A stretch of 64,000 nucleotides of DNA, from positions 1 through 64,000 of the forward strand of contig DATCEO010000178.1 in NCBI GenBank assembly GCA_036510065.1, in the 5' to 3' direction. The DNA is from DASUBV01 sp036510065 (GTDB taxonomy: Bacteria; Actinomycetota; Actinomycetes; Streptosporangiales; Streptosporangiaceae). Position numbers and translations under genes: made by a program. Positions 1-8,626 of the stretch are shown here, piece by piece (within the stretch, counting starts at the first letter, position 1; each line of letters opens with the position of its first letter). The notes under the pieces are model-generated. The model ran no database searches. It saw only the letters and a list, made by a program, of their open reading frames with translations, and was not told where the DNA came from.

Positions 1-22
1 CGGGACCGGGGCCGGCCAGCTG

Positions 23-41
23 AGGGCCGGGCGCCGGCCCT
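23..41. other. GC-rich hairpin near window start
   Basis: Two perfect 8-base arms (AGGGCCGG and its complement) are separated by GCG. There is no T-run, so this may be the end of a transcript from outside the window or chance in GC-rich DNA. Bases 1-271 show no convincing gene. Confidence 0.3.
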
Positions 42-271
42 TCGCTCATCTCGCCTGCGTACCAGGACGCGAAGCTCGAGGATCTCGAGGGCCTTCCCGA
101 GGGGCGGCTAGGCACCGCCCATCACCTCAGAAGGTACCCCGGCGCAGCCTTGGGGCGGAAGTACCGTAACAGTCTGTTCACGCACCAGACCGCAGTCCCA
201 GGTCAGAGGGTTTGGCTGGCGGTTAACGACGCGCCACGGCGACCGCGGCGAGGCGTGCGGGCACCGGTGCT

Positions 272-1033
272 TCAGGCGCCGAAGCGACGGTTCCGGGCGG
301 CGTAGGAGCGCAGCGCGCGCAGGAAGTCCACCCGGCGGAACGCGGGCCAGTAGGCGTCGCAGAAATAGAACTCCGAGTGGGTGCTCTGCCAGAGCAGGAA
401 GCCGCCGAGCCGCTGCTCGCCTGAGGTGCGGATCACCAGGTCGGGGTCGGGCTGGCCGGCCGTGTACAGGTGCTCGGCGATGTGCTCGACGGTCAGCATC
501 CCGGCCAGTTCCTCGATGCTGGTGCCGCGGCTGGCCTGGTCGGCCAGCAGCGAGCGGACGGCATCGGCGATCTCATGCCGGCCGCCGTAACCGACCGCGA
601 CGTTGACGAGCAGCCCGGTGTTCCCGGTGGTGGCCTCCGCGCCTTCCTTCAGCACCCGCGCCGTCTCGGCGGGCAGCAAGTCCAGGGCCCCGACCGGCTT
701 GACGTGCCACCGCTGGCTGACCAGCTGCCGCACGGTGTCCTCGATGATGCGCAGCAGCGGCTCCAGCTCGGTGGCGGGCCGGGCCAGGTTGTCGGTGGAC
801 AGCAGCCACAGGGTGACGACCTCGACCCCCGCGGCCTGACACCACTGCAGCAGCTCGAAGATCTTGTCGGCCCCGGCCTGATGGCCGCTACTGACATCGG
901 CCAGCCCGGCCGACCGGGCCCAGCGACGGTTACCGTCGCACATCACCCCGACGTGCCGGGGAATCGCGCTCGGCGACAGCGACGCCTCGAGCCTTCGCTC
1001 GTAGAGTCGGTAGACGAGACCGCGTACTCCCAT
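272..1033 (-). CDS. uppS: short-chain cis-isoprenyl diphosphate synthase (UppS/Rv1086-like)
   Basis: Condenses isopentenyl diphosphate with an allylic diphosphate to make cis-prenyl diphosphates used as lipid carriers; Rv1086-type members make Z,E-farnesyl diphosphate. The 253-residue protein has the family's first motif near residue 30 (MCDGNRRWAR, with the Mg-binding Asp), then an SxxN-type segment (LLSTDNLARP) and a C-terminal RTSGEQRLGGFLLWQ segment followed by SEFYF. The ATG at 1033 is preceded by GAGGAAGGG at good spacing. The flanking gene does not suggest an operon. Full-length decaprenyl synthases are longer (about 290), so the shorter Rv1086 class is more likely, but chain length cannot be read from sequence alone. 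Confidence 0.9.
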   Translation of the reverse strand: MGVRGLVYRLYERRLEASLSPSAIPRHVGVMCDGNRRWARSAGLADVSSGHQAGADKIFELLQWCQAAGVEVVTLWLLSTDNLARPATELEPLLRIIEDTVRQLVSQRWHVKPVGALDLLPAETARVLKEGAEATTGNTGLLVNVAVGYGGRHEIADAVRSLLADQASRGTSIEELAGMLTVEHIAEHLYTAGQPDPDLVIRTSGEQRLGGFLLWQSTHSEFYFCDAYWPAFRRVDFLRALRSYAARNRRFGA

Positions 1034-1826
1034 CCGGCACCCTTCCTCGCTGCCGCCACAAGGACGAGGCGTTCTCGCCTTGCTTGCCGCTGGCTGTTTC
1101 CCCGCCGACTGGCGCCGACCTGGCCAGGACGGACCCGTCCGGCTGTCTAAGAACCGTATCCAAGAATGTCACTAGTTCGGCCGAAGTCAGGACAGCTCGG
1201 ACGCCGATTCCCTCCGCTCCCCAGGCCTCGAGCACCGCGCGGCGGGTCAGCCGCCAGCAGCCCGAGGGGGCGGCGGCATCGCGCCGGAACCGGCCGGGCT
1301 CACCCGGACCACCAGGCTCTCCCGGCATGCCGATCGGGACTGGCGCCGCTCCGGCCGAACCGGGCTGGCCAGGCAGGTGGTGCTGGCCCAGCGTGGCGCG
1401 CACCCCTGGCCAGGCCCGCTGGCGGGGCGCCTGACGGCCGCCAACGCCGGCGCACTCGCCGATCCAGTCGGCACTGGACCGCACCGTGCAGCGCAGCTCC
1501 CCGCTGCCAGTCAGGTCGCTGCGGTCCCGGGAGCGCAGCGTGAAGTATTCCGACTCGCCCGGCCGGTAGTCGTGCAGCCGGGCCGGGCCGGGAAAGCGGT
1601 CAGCGGGATCGGGCCACAGGGCCGCCAGCTCGGGATCGCGGAGCGCGGCGCGGACCCGCTCGGCCAGCTGCGCCAGCTGGTAGCCGCACCGCTCCCCCAC
1701 TGCCGCGAACGGCCTGGAATTCCTGGCCAGCTCGAGCGTGATCTCGTAGGGCTGGCCAGTGCGATCCCGGCAGGCGACCGCGGCCACTGACAAGACAGAT
1801 CCGTCGACACAACGTAGCGCCCCCAT
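930..1826 (-). CDS. hypothetical protein, doubtful or frameshifted
   Basis: A 298-codon open frame upstream of uppS. Its C-terminal 34 codons run into the uppS coding region, which suggests that the true stop is lost or that a frameshift lies near 1034-1150. The first ~140 residues look protein-like (balanced composition, segments such as ITLELARNS and RPGESEYFTLRSRD); the middle is Gly/Pro-rich. No family is recognised. No ribosome site precedes the ATG at 1826. It may be a decayed gene, possibly connected with the decayed pckA remnant next to it. Confidence 0.3.
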   Translation of the reverse strand: MGALRCVDGSVLSVAAVACRDRTGQPYEITLELARNSRPFAAVGERCGYQLAQLAERVRAALRDPELAALWPDPADRFPGPARLHDYRPGESEYFTLRSRDRSDLTGSGELRCTVRSSADWIGECAGVGGRQAPRQRAWPGVRATLGQHHLPGQPGSAGAAPVPIGMPGEPGGPGEPGRFRRDAAAPSGCWRLTRRAVLEAWGAEGIGVRAVLTSAELVTFLDTVLRQPDGSVLARSAPVGGETASGKQGENASSLWRQRGRVPDGSTRSRLPTLRAKARGVAVAERDSPARRGDVRR

Positions 1827-1931
1827 AACGGAAAGTTACATCGCCGCTACAGAAAATGGCACCCCCCACGCCGAGCACGGGCGCAGGGGCGCCGCCGAGC
1901 GCCCGCCGCCCGCCGCCCGTCCCGGCCAGGC

Positions 1932-2386
1932 TCAGCCGATGGATTTCACGATCGCGTCGTCGAGGCCCGCGAACGAGCTCAGGTACTCGCGCCGGTCCTG
2001 CTTGATCCGGCTGACCATGCCCTGGTATTCGGCCAGGCGCCCCTGCCGCTCGTACAGCCGCCGGGGCTGCAGGATCTCGGTGTCATCGATGCCCGGTGCG
2101 GACGCGGCGATGTCATAGCCGAAGTCCTCGTCAGCGACCCACTCGATCGTCCCGGACACGATCGCCTCGACCATGGCCGAGGAGTAGGGGATCGTGACCT
2201 TCTTGGAGGTCGCGTCGTCCTTGCTGCCGACCCGGCCAGTGTTGAGCACGAACACCTGCAGGTCCCGTGAGTCGAGCAGGTCCAGCATCCGGTTGCCCAT
2301 GTCGGCCATGTCACGGGGAAGAACGGGTTGGTGCCCGGCACGCGCAGGAACTTGCGCCCGCGCTGCGCGGCGAGAATCCGCTACTA
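1932..2386 (-). pseudogene. pckA: C-terminal remnant of ATP-dependent PEP carboxykinase, frameshifted
   Basis: The translated segment from about 2309 down to 1932 matches the C-terminal part of ATP-type phosphoenolpyruvate carboxykinases: a VFVLNTGRVG segment (compare the family's VWLVNTGW.GG), then a helix-rich stretch, then APGIDDTEILQPRRLY, corresponding to the family's PGV...ILDPRNTY. About 22 more codons of homologous-looking sequence (GRKFLRVPGTNPFF) continue upstream in the next frame, so one base is missing near 2308. Everything N-terminal, including the P-loop and metal ligands, is absent; a different gene abuts at 2384. The protein cannot be a working enzyme. Family assignment is from memory of the conserved tail, with no alignment run. 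Confidence 0.6.
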
Positions 2387-2917
2387 GCCCGGTCCCTCGG
2401 ACCTGACCTGCTCCACTTTCTGGAGCGCGCCCCGGAGATCAGCCAGCCAGGAATCCTGGTGCTCGCCCACCAGCCGCACGCACCAGGCGAGCGCGTCGCT
2501 GCGGCTCCGGGCCACGCCGGCATCCACCAGCGTGTCCAGCACGAGCCGCTCGGACTGCCGGAGCCTGGTCATGACCGGAACCGAGAACGTCGTGAACATC
2601 ACCCTGTACTCGGCGCAGGTAACGCCCCAGGAGACCTTGCGGCCGAACTTGTGCTCCGCCTCCCGGGCGATCTCGATGCGCAGCTGACGGGTCTCTTCCC
2701 GGAACCGGCGGCTACGGCCCTCGGCCGCGGCGGCCCGCTCGGCGGGCGTCGCCTCGGCCGTCAGCGGCGGGGCAGACAGCCCGCCCACGATCGTGATCTC
2801 CTCACGATCCACCTTGATCTCTGGCGGGGCGGTGAACCAGTCGCTAGGCATCCGTCCGCTGAACCAGCCACGCAGCTTGTCGGCCACCGAGGGCCCCGGT
2901 CGCTCATCTGTAGTCAT
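2384..2917 (-). CDS. conserved hypothetical protein, possible RHH-like C-terminus
   Basis: A 177-residue, charged, soluble protein. Residues 1-55 contain a short PxxWFTAPPEIKVDREEI segment, residues 60-100 are a predicted helix rich in Arg and Glu (possible coiled coil), and the C-terminal ~55 residues (SERLVLDTLVDAGVARSRSDA and on) resemble the helix-turn-helix part of ribbon-helix-helix or CopG-like proteins. I do not recognise a named family. There is no Shine-Dalgarno sequence, but the ATG lies in an AT-rich palindrome (2917-2932), so the message may be leaderless and the gene autoregulated. Its stop touches the pckA relic. Confidence 0.7.
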   Translation of the reverse strand: MTTDERPGPSVADKLRGWFSGRMPSDWFTAPPEIKVDREEITIVGGLSAPPLTAEATPAERAAAAEGRSRRFREETRQLRIEIAREAEHKFGRKVSWGVTCAEYRVMFTTFSVPVMTRLRQSERLVLDTLVDAGVARSRSDALAWCVRLVGEHQDSWLADLRGALQKVEQVRSEGPG

Positions 2918-2932
2918 GTAATGATAATTACA
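2917..2932. promoter_or_regulatory. palindrome over the start codon of the 2384-2917 gene
   Basis: TGTAAT-GATA-ATTACA is a perfect 6+6 inverted repeat in an otherwise GC-rich region, with its first base being the A of the ATG (minus strand). It could be an operator for the adjacent RHH-like protein, a -10 region, or both. Assignment is inference from position and symmetry. Confidence 0.45.
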
Positions 2933-2959
2933 GCATCTGTGAGATTAGGCAAGCGGGGC

Positions 2960-3110
2960 TGGTGCAGGGTGCGCGGGCGCGGAGCGGGCGGGGTGTGGGC
3001 AGGCGGGGTGCGCGGGGCGGGCGGCGCGCGGGGCGGGCGGCGCGCGGATGGGCGGGGCAGGCGGGCGGATGGGCGGGGCAGGCGGGCGGGTGGCGGGGAC
3101 GGGCAGCGCG
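2960..3110. repeat. G-rich tandem repeat tract
   Basis: The plus strand is built of closely related G-rich units: two copies of a 14-15 base unit based on GCGCGGGGCGGGCGG (about 3012-3045), then two copies of a 21-base unit beginning GATGGGCGGGGCAGG (about 3047-3090). Many runs of three or four G make quadruplex formation on the plus strand possible. It lies between the NlpC/P60 gene end and the 2384-2917 gene start, in the 5' untranslated or promoter zone of the latter. Confidence 0.7.
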
Positions 3111-3143
3111 GGCAGGCCTGCCAGGACAGGGCGACTGGGGGAA

Positions 3144-4949
3144 TCAGCCCGCCGGGTTGCCGGCCACGGCCGCGGCGATCGCCGGGGCCACCTGCACGGC
3201 GCCGGCGAAGCCGGCGCCGAAGTCCGCCTGCACGATCTGCACGTTCATGCCGGGCTCCGGGGCCTGCAGCATCAGGCCGTGGCCCAGGTAGATGGCCACG
3301 TGCGAGATGTACGTCGGGGCGGTCGCGTCCGTGTGGTAGAAGATCAGGTCACCGGGGGCCAGCTGGCTGAGTGCGACGCGCGGGCCGGTCCGGGCCTGGT
3401 CGGCGGCGACGCGCGGCATGACGATGCCAGCCTGGCGCAGGGACCACTGCACCAGGCCGGAGCAGTCGAAGGCCTGCGGCCCGGCCGCGCCCCAGATGTA
3501 GGGCAGGCCGACCCGGCTGATCGCGGCCTTCAGGAAGGCCTGAACCTGAGCCGGGGTCATGGCCGTCGCGCTGCCGGCTGTCGGCGAGGTCGCGCCCGCC
3601 GCCCCGGCCGCGGCCGCCTGCACGGCGACGCCCGGCTGGACCTGCAGGACCAGCTGCGCGATCCCGGCGCGGTGCGGCAGGTCCGCCTTGATCCGCTTGG
3701 CCAGCGCGACCAGGCTCGCGTGCGGGGCACTGATCACCAGCGCGTTGCTGACCGGGAGGCCGAGCGTGCGGGCGACCGCGTCGGAGACGACCGCGTCCAC
3801 GCCGGCGATGCCGACGGTGCCGTAACCGCCTACGCGCAGGGTCTCTGGTCGCCGTCCGGCGACGCTGACCGAGCCGCCCAGCGGAAGCTTGTCCTGCTTG
3901 CCCATCGTGTAGGAGACGGCCACGGCACCGCCGGCCACACTGCGCCACAGGGAAGTCGACTGCGCTGTCGGCCCGGCGGCGAACGCCCGGAACGCGCCCG
4001 GGTTGACCCCGAGCATCTGGACGAACTTGCCATTGACCTTGATCGTGGCGGCATCCAGCGGCTCGGCGGCCGTGACGCCGGGCAGCCGCCGGATCTGCGC
4101 GGCCACGGCCGGGGGCAACGACGTCGGGGCTACCACCAGCAGGTCCGCGGGCCGCAGCTTGCGCAGCGGCGCGACGGCCGGCGTGGGCTCGGCGGCGGGC
4201 GAGCTGGCCACTTGCACGGCCTTGAGCGCGGCGCCGACCCGGCCGGAGAGCGGCACGGCGGCGGCCGCGGGCCACGACTTAGCTGTCTGGCCCGCCGCTG
4301 CGTCGGCTGCCGGTCCGGCCTGGCCCGCGGCCTTGGCGGGCTGAAGCGGGGCCTGGATCTGCGCGGCCGCCGCATGCTGAGCGGCCGAGTCCGGGGTGGC
4401 GGGCGACTGCCGGGCGGCGGGCGAGTTCGGGACAGCGGGCGAATCCGGTACGGCGGCGGCCGGCACGGCGGCTGGCTGCCTGGCTGTCCCTGGCCGCAGC
4501 GCCGCATGCCGCGTGGCCTGGGACCGGATGGCTGGTGCGGGCGCCCCGGCCGGCGGCTGGCCCGGAGCGCGCCGCGCCGTAGCCGTCTGCTGGAGCACAG
4601 CCGATGACCTGGCCGTCTGCGAAGCCGCCGACTGGCCCGCCGCTGACTGGCCTACCGCTGACTGGCCTACCGCTGACTGGCCCGCCGCTGACTGGCCCCC
4701 CGCCGGCCGCCCCGCCGACTGCTGCGCCGCTGGGCGCTGGGACGCGATCGAGGAGTCAGCGGGCGAGTGCGACGACGCGGGCCGGCCCACGAGCGCGACC
4801 GCCACGCCCACGGCCGCTACGGATGCCAGTGCGGGACCCAGCCGCCGCGCTCCGTCGCGCACCAGCACTCCTCTCGGCTGACGGGCCGCGACCCGATGCC
4901 TCATTGCTGCCGTGTTTCCACGATGCCCGCCGACCGCGCGCACGTCCAT
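3144..4949 (-). CDS. secreted NlpC/P60 family peptidoglycan hydrolase
   Basis: Probably cleaves peptide stems of peptidoglycan outside the cell. The C-terminal ~130 residues form an NlpC/P60 domain: catalytic Cys in AFDCSGLVQWSL (about residue 496), a His in YISHVAIYLG (about 550), and a further His in LGHGLML. An N-terminal hydrophobic stretch (ALASVAAVGVAVALV) follows a basic segment and acts as a signal peptide or anchor. Residues ~70-240 are a low-complexity Ala/Gln/Ser/Pro linker containing five-residue tandem repeats (SAVGQ/SAAGQ). A structured domain of unknown function lies between. The start is uncertain: the ATG at 4949 has no ribosome site, and an ATG at 4904 is a possible alternative. 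Monocistronic by spacing. Confidence 0.85.
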   Translation of the reverse strand: MDVRAVGGHRGNTAAMRHRVAARQPRGVLVRDGARRLGPALASVAAVGVAVALVGRPASSHSPADSSIASQRPAAQQSAGRPAGGQSAAGQSAVGQSAVGQSAAGQSAASQTARSSAVLQQTATARRAPGQPPAGAPAPAIRSQATRHAALRPGTARQPAAVPAAAVPDSPAVPNSPAARQSPATPDSAAQHAAAAQIQAPLQPAKAAGQAGPAADAAAGQTAKSWPAAAAVPLSGRVGAALKAVQVASSPAAEPTPAVAPLRKLRPADLLVVAPTSLPPAVAAQIRRLPGVTAAEPLDAATIKVNGKFVQMLGVNPGAFRAFAAGPTAQSTSLWRSVAGGAVAVSYTMGKQDKLPLGGSVSVAGRRPETLRVGGYGTVGIAGVDAVVSDAVARTLGLPVSNALVISAPHASLVALAKRIKADLPHRAGIAQLVLQVQPGVAVQAAAAGAAGATSPTAGSATAMTPAQVQAFLKAAISRVGLPYIWGAAGPQAFDCSGLVQWSLRQAGIVMPRVAADQARTGPRVALSQLAPGDLIFYHTDATAPTYISHVAIYLGHGLMLQAPEPGMNVQIVQADFGAGFAGAVQVAPAIAAAVAGNPAG

Positions 4950-5044
4950 ACGGGAATGCCCAAAATCGCGCGGCTAAAGCGCTCTCGGGACAAGTCTCAG
5001 CAGACCCACAGGTAGCCGCCGGCATGTTGCGCCGCTGGCCCGGG

Positions 5045-7090
5045 TCAGGCCGTGAGCTCGGCGCGGAGCACCTCCGGGTCCGTCACCGGAGCCCGGCAGG
5101 TGAAGCCCCGGCAGACATACGCCGCCGGCGCGCCGCCGACCAGGCCGCGCCCGGCAAGCAGCGGGATTGCTGAATCCCCGGCCGCAGCGCCGGGGTCACC
5201 CAGCGCGATAACGGCGCCGGGCGGTGCGGCCAGCGCGGCCGTGCGATGCAGCTCGGCGGTGCGCTCGTCACCGGCGGGGCCGACGATCGCGATCTCGACC
5301 GGCCCGGACTGGACGGCCTCGGCGACGGCAAGTCCCCAGCCCGCCGCCCGGGGGAACTTAGCGGCGAAGGCCGGCAGCGTGGCCAGCGCGCCCAGCGCGG
5401 CCGTCCGGTGGCGGTCCGAGCCGGTCAGCGCGGCGTAGCTCAGCAGCGCCCCGGCGATGGCGAACGTACCGGACGGGCTGGGCCCGTCAGCCGGGTCGGC
5501 CGGGCGGTAGAGCAGCTGCTCGCTGTCGTCGGCCGTGTCGAAGAAGCCGGCCCCGCCGGCGGCGAACTTGTCGAGCGCGGTCTCTAGCAGCTGCCCGGCG
5601 ATCGTCGCCCAGCGCGCCTCGCCGGTCACCCCGGACAACGCGATGAGGCCCTCGGCTACGTTGCCGTAGTCCTCGAGCACGCCGGCGCTGGACCCGGGCA
5701 CCCCGTCGCGAGAGGTACGGATCAGCCGCCCGTCCGACAGGTGCGTCCGCGCCAGCAACTCGGCGCCCTCGCGGGCAGCCGCGATGAAGTCCGGCCGGCC
5801 GAGCCCCAGCCCGGCCTCCGCGAGCGCGGCGATGGCCAGTCCGTTCCAGGCGGCGACCACCTTGTCGTCCCGGCCGGGCCGGACCCGGCGGCCGCGCGCG
5901 GCCAGCAGCGCGGCCCGGACGCGGGCGAAGGCGGCAGGGTCCGCCGGATCCTCGCGCAGTTGCAGCACCGAGGTCCCGTGCTCGAACGTGCCGGCCGCGG
6001 TGACGCCGAAGATGTCCGCCGCGTAGCGGCCGTCGGCGGGTCCCAGCTCCTGCGTCAGCTCGGCGGGCGTCCATATATAAAAGGTGCCTTCGGCGCCGTC
6101 GCTGTCGGCGTCCAGGGCCGAGGCGAGCCCGCCCTGCTCGGTGCGCAGCTCGGCGAGCATCCAGGCACTGGTCTCCTCCGCCACGCGGCGGGCCAGGTCA
6201 TCACCCGTCAGCCGCCAGAGATGGGTGTAAACCCGCGCCAGCAGGGCGTTGTCGTACAGCATCTTCTCGAAATGCGGCACCACCCAGCCGGCGTCCACGC
6301 TGTACCGGGCGAACCCCCCCGCCAGCTGGTCATACATTCCACCGCGCGCCATCGCGGCCGCGGTCCCGGCGGCCATGTCCAGGGCCCGGGCGGCCTCCTG
6401 GCCGCCAGCCCGTTCCGCATGCCGGAGCAGGAACTCGATGACCATGGACGGCGGGAACTTGGGCGCGCCGCCGAAGCCGCCGCGCACGGAGTCGTACTCG
6501 CCCGCCAGCGTCCCCACCGCCGTCTCGCACGCGGCCGCGAGCTGCTCCTCGACCTGGCCGGGTCCGTCCCCGCTGACGCCCGGCACGGTCAGGCCGGCGA
6601 CCGTGGCGGACTGCTCGGCGAGCGCCGCGGCGATCTGGCGGCCCTGGCCGACGACCGTGGCCCGGTCCTCGCGCCAGGCCCTGGCCACGCCGAGGACTAG
6701 CCGCCGGAAGTACTCCCGGGGGAAATACGTGCCGCAGTAGAACGGCTCCCGGTCGGGCGTCATGAAGACGGTCATCGGCCATCCGCCCTGCCCCGTCATG
6801 GCCTGTGTGGCGGTCATGTAGATGGCGTCCACGTCGGGCCGCTCCTCGCGGTCAACCTTGACCGAGACCAGATGCTCATTCATGATGGCGGCAATCTGCT
6901 CGTCCTCGAACGACTCGTGCGCCATGACGTGACACCAGTGGCAGGCGGAATAGCCAACCGACAGCAGCACGGGAACGTCGCGCCGCGCAGCCGCCGCAAA
7001 TGCCTCCTCGGACCAGGGCCACCAGTCGACCAGGTTCCCCGCGTGCTGGAGGAGGTAAGGACTTGTCGCATCGCGAAGTCTGTCTGCCAT
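5045..7090 (-). CDS. DUF255/YyaL family thioredoxin-domain protein
   Basis: 681 residues, normal for the YyaL/spermatogenesis-associated protein 20 family: an N-terminal thioredoxin-like domain with a CxxC pair (SACHWCHVMAHESF, Cys50 and Cys53) followed by an (alpha/alpha)6 barrel related to glycosidases (segments such as PHFEKMLYDNALL and ALDADSDGAEGTFYIW). The cellular role is unknown; the M. tuberculosis relative is Rv1084, near mca and the Rv1086 prenyl transferase, matching the general gene neighbourhood here. The ATG at 7090 is preceded by GGGGGATG. The same frame stays open for 1.9 kb upstream, but that part is antisense to the 7364-8575 gene and is not coding. Confidence 0.92.
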   Translation of the reverse strand: MADRLRDATSPYLLQHAGNLVDWWPWSEEAFAAAARRDVPVLLSVGYSACHWCHVMAHESFEDEQIAAIMNEHLVSVKVDREERPDVDAIYMTATQAMTGQGGWPMTVFMTPDREPFYCGTYFPREYFRRLVLGVARAWREDRATVVGQGRQIAAALAEQSATVAGLTVPGVSGDGPGQVEEQLAAACETAVGTLAGEYDSVRGGFGGAPKFPPSMVIEFLLRHAERAGGQEAARALDMAAGTAAAMARGGMYDQLAGGFARYSVDAGWVVPHFEKMLYDNALLARVYTHLWRLTGDDLARRVAEETSAWMLAELRTEQGGLASALDADSDGAEGTFYIWTPAELTQELGPADGRYAADIFGVTAAGTFEHGTSVLQLREDPADPAAFARVRAALLAARGRRVRPGRDDKVVAAWNGLAIAALAEAGLGLGRPDFIAAAREGAELLARTHLSDGRLIRTSRDGVPGSSAGVLEDYGNVAEGLIALSGVTGEARWATIAGQLLETALDKFAAGGAGFFDTADDSEQLLYRPADPADGPSPSGTFAIAGALLSYAALTGSDRHRTAALGALATLPAFAAKFPRAAGWGLAVAEAVQSGPVEIAIVGPAGDERTAELHRTAALAAPPGAVIALGDPGAAAGDSAIPLLAGRGLVGGAPAAYVCRGFTCRAPVTDPEVLRAELTA

Positions 7091-7363
7091 GTGCCTATCA
7101 TCCCCCGTCCTAGCAGGCCAAAGTCGCACCGCGGAGTGAGGGCTGGCTCTAAGCTGCAGCTCAGGGAGTAGCCAGAGAGCCCGGCTAGGCTCGGGCCGCT
7201 CCATCGGGGCAGCAGCGCCGGACTGAGCCAGCCGGCGCACGTTACCCCTCGCTGCACTGCCACGGATAATCAGAGCCGGGGCTGCGGGTATCCGTTCGCA
7301 AGGTGGCCACAGCGGTCGCTGCAGGTGTCCCTTAGTGGAAGAACAGGTTGGTTGGGAGTACGA

Positions 7364-8575
7364 ATGCGCGTTCTGGTCCTTGGCGGCGACGGGTTCTGTG
7401 GCTGGCCGACCTCGCTCTACCTCTCGGATCGTGGCCATGACATCACCATCGTGGACAACCTCAGCCGCCGGAAGATCGACATCGAGCTCGAGGTGGACTC
7501 GCTGACTCCGATCCGGCCCGTCGGCGAGCGGATCCGGGCCTGGCGGGAGATCTCGGGCCAGGAGATCGGCTTCGTGGATGTCGACCTCGCGACCGAGTAC
7601 GACCGGCTGGTGTCGGTGCTGGAGGACCTGCGTCCCGACGCCATCGTGCACTTTGCGGAGCAGCGCGCGGCTCCGTACTCCATGCGCACCGAGAAGACCA
7701 AGCGCTACACGGTCGACAACAACGTGCGGGCCACCCACAACCTGCTGACCGCCCTGGCCACCACGGACATCGACGCGTCCCTGGTGCACCTGGGCACGAT
7801 GGGCGTCTACGGCTACGGCTGGTCGGGCAGCGCGCCCATCCCCGAGGGCTACCTGACGGTCAAGGTGCCCACGCCCGACGGCGAGCTGGAGCGGGAGATC
7901 CTGCACCCCGCCAATCCCGGCTCCGTCTACCACCTGACCAAGACGCTGGACCAGCTGATGTTCTCGTTCTACGCCAAGAACGACTCGCTGCGCATTACCG
8001 ACCTGCACCAGGGCATCGTGTGGGGCACCCAGACGGAGCAGACGATCCGTGACGAGCGGCTGATCAACAGGTTCGACTATGACGGCGACTACGGCACCGT
8101 GCTCAACCGGTTCCTCATGCAGGCCGCCATCGGGCACCCGCTCACCGTGCACGGCACCGGCGGCCAGACCCGGGCGTTCATTCACATCCGGGACACGGTC
8201 CGGTGCATCGAGATCGCGCTTAATAATCCCCCGAACGCCGGTGACAAGGTCCTGGTCCGCAACCAGATCACCGAGACGCACCGCGTCCTGGACCTGGCCA
8301 AGATGATCGGTGACATGACCAGCACCGAGATCGCCTACCTGCCCAACCCCCGGCGCGAGGCCGAGGAGAACGAGCTGCTCGTGCGCAACGACCAGTTCCT
8401 CGCCCTGGGCCTGCAGCCGACGACCCTGTCCGAGGGCCTGCTCGAGGAGTGCACGCAGATCGCGGCTCGGTACAAGCACCGCGCCGACCTGGCCAAGATC
8501 GTGTCCCGGTCGGTCTGGCGGGCGGGCATGGAGACGGCCGACGACCTGCTGACGGAACTGCCCAGCCAGGGCTGA
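7364..8575 (+). CDS. sqdB: UDP-sulfoquinovose synthase-like NAD-dependent epimerase (SQD1/SqdB/Agl3 family)
   Basis: 403 residues closely resembling plant SQD1 and cyanobacterial SqdB, which make UDP-sulfoquinovose from UDP-glucose and sulfite. Landmarks: extended NAD-binding motif VLGGDGFCGW (5-14), the SLTPI segment (46-50), HFAEQRAAPYSM (96-107), LGTMGVYG with Thr145, and a catalytic Tyr189-His190-x-x-Lys193 where SQD1 has Tyr182-His183-x-x-Lys186. The C-terminal portion keeps GKGGQTR-like and RxEAEE-like signatures (GTGGQTRAFIHIRDT, NPRREAEENE). The ATG at 7364 begins exactly where SQD1 begins (MRVLVLGGDG). A divergent 273-base region separates it from the YyaL gene, and Zur follows 51 bases downstream. 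No SqdX/SqdD glycosyltransferase is in the window, so the fate of any sulfo-sugar nucleotide is unknown; a related but different sugar substrate is possible. Confidence 0.85.
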   Translation: MRVLVLGGDGFCGWPTSLYLSDRGHDITIVDNLSRRKIDIELEVDSLTPIRPVGERIRAWREISGQEIGFVDVDLATEYDRLVSVLEDLRPDAIVHFAEQRAAPYSMRTEKTKRYTVDNNVRATHNLLTALATTDIDASLVHLGTMGVYGYGWSGSAPIPEGYLTVKVPTPDGELEREILHPANPGSVYHLTKTLDQLMFSFYAKNDSLRITDLHQGIVWGTQTEQTIRDERLINRFDYDGDYGTVLNRFLMQAAIGHPLTVHGTGGQTRAFIHIRDTVRCIEIALNNPPNAGDKVLVRNQITETHRVLDLAKMIGDMTSTEIAYLPNPRREAEENELLVRNDQFLALGLQPTTLSEGLLEECTQIAARYKHRADLAKIVSRSVWRAGMETADDLLTELPSQG

Positions 8576-8626
8576 CGGCCGGACAACGGATACGGAAAAG
8601 CGGCTCCCGGCTGCTACCGTGCGTGT

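Noticed and set aside
3048..4607. 519-codon plus-strand frame
   Set aside because: Antisense to the NlpC/P60 gene, low-complexity Gly/Arg composition, no ribosome site.
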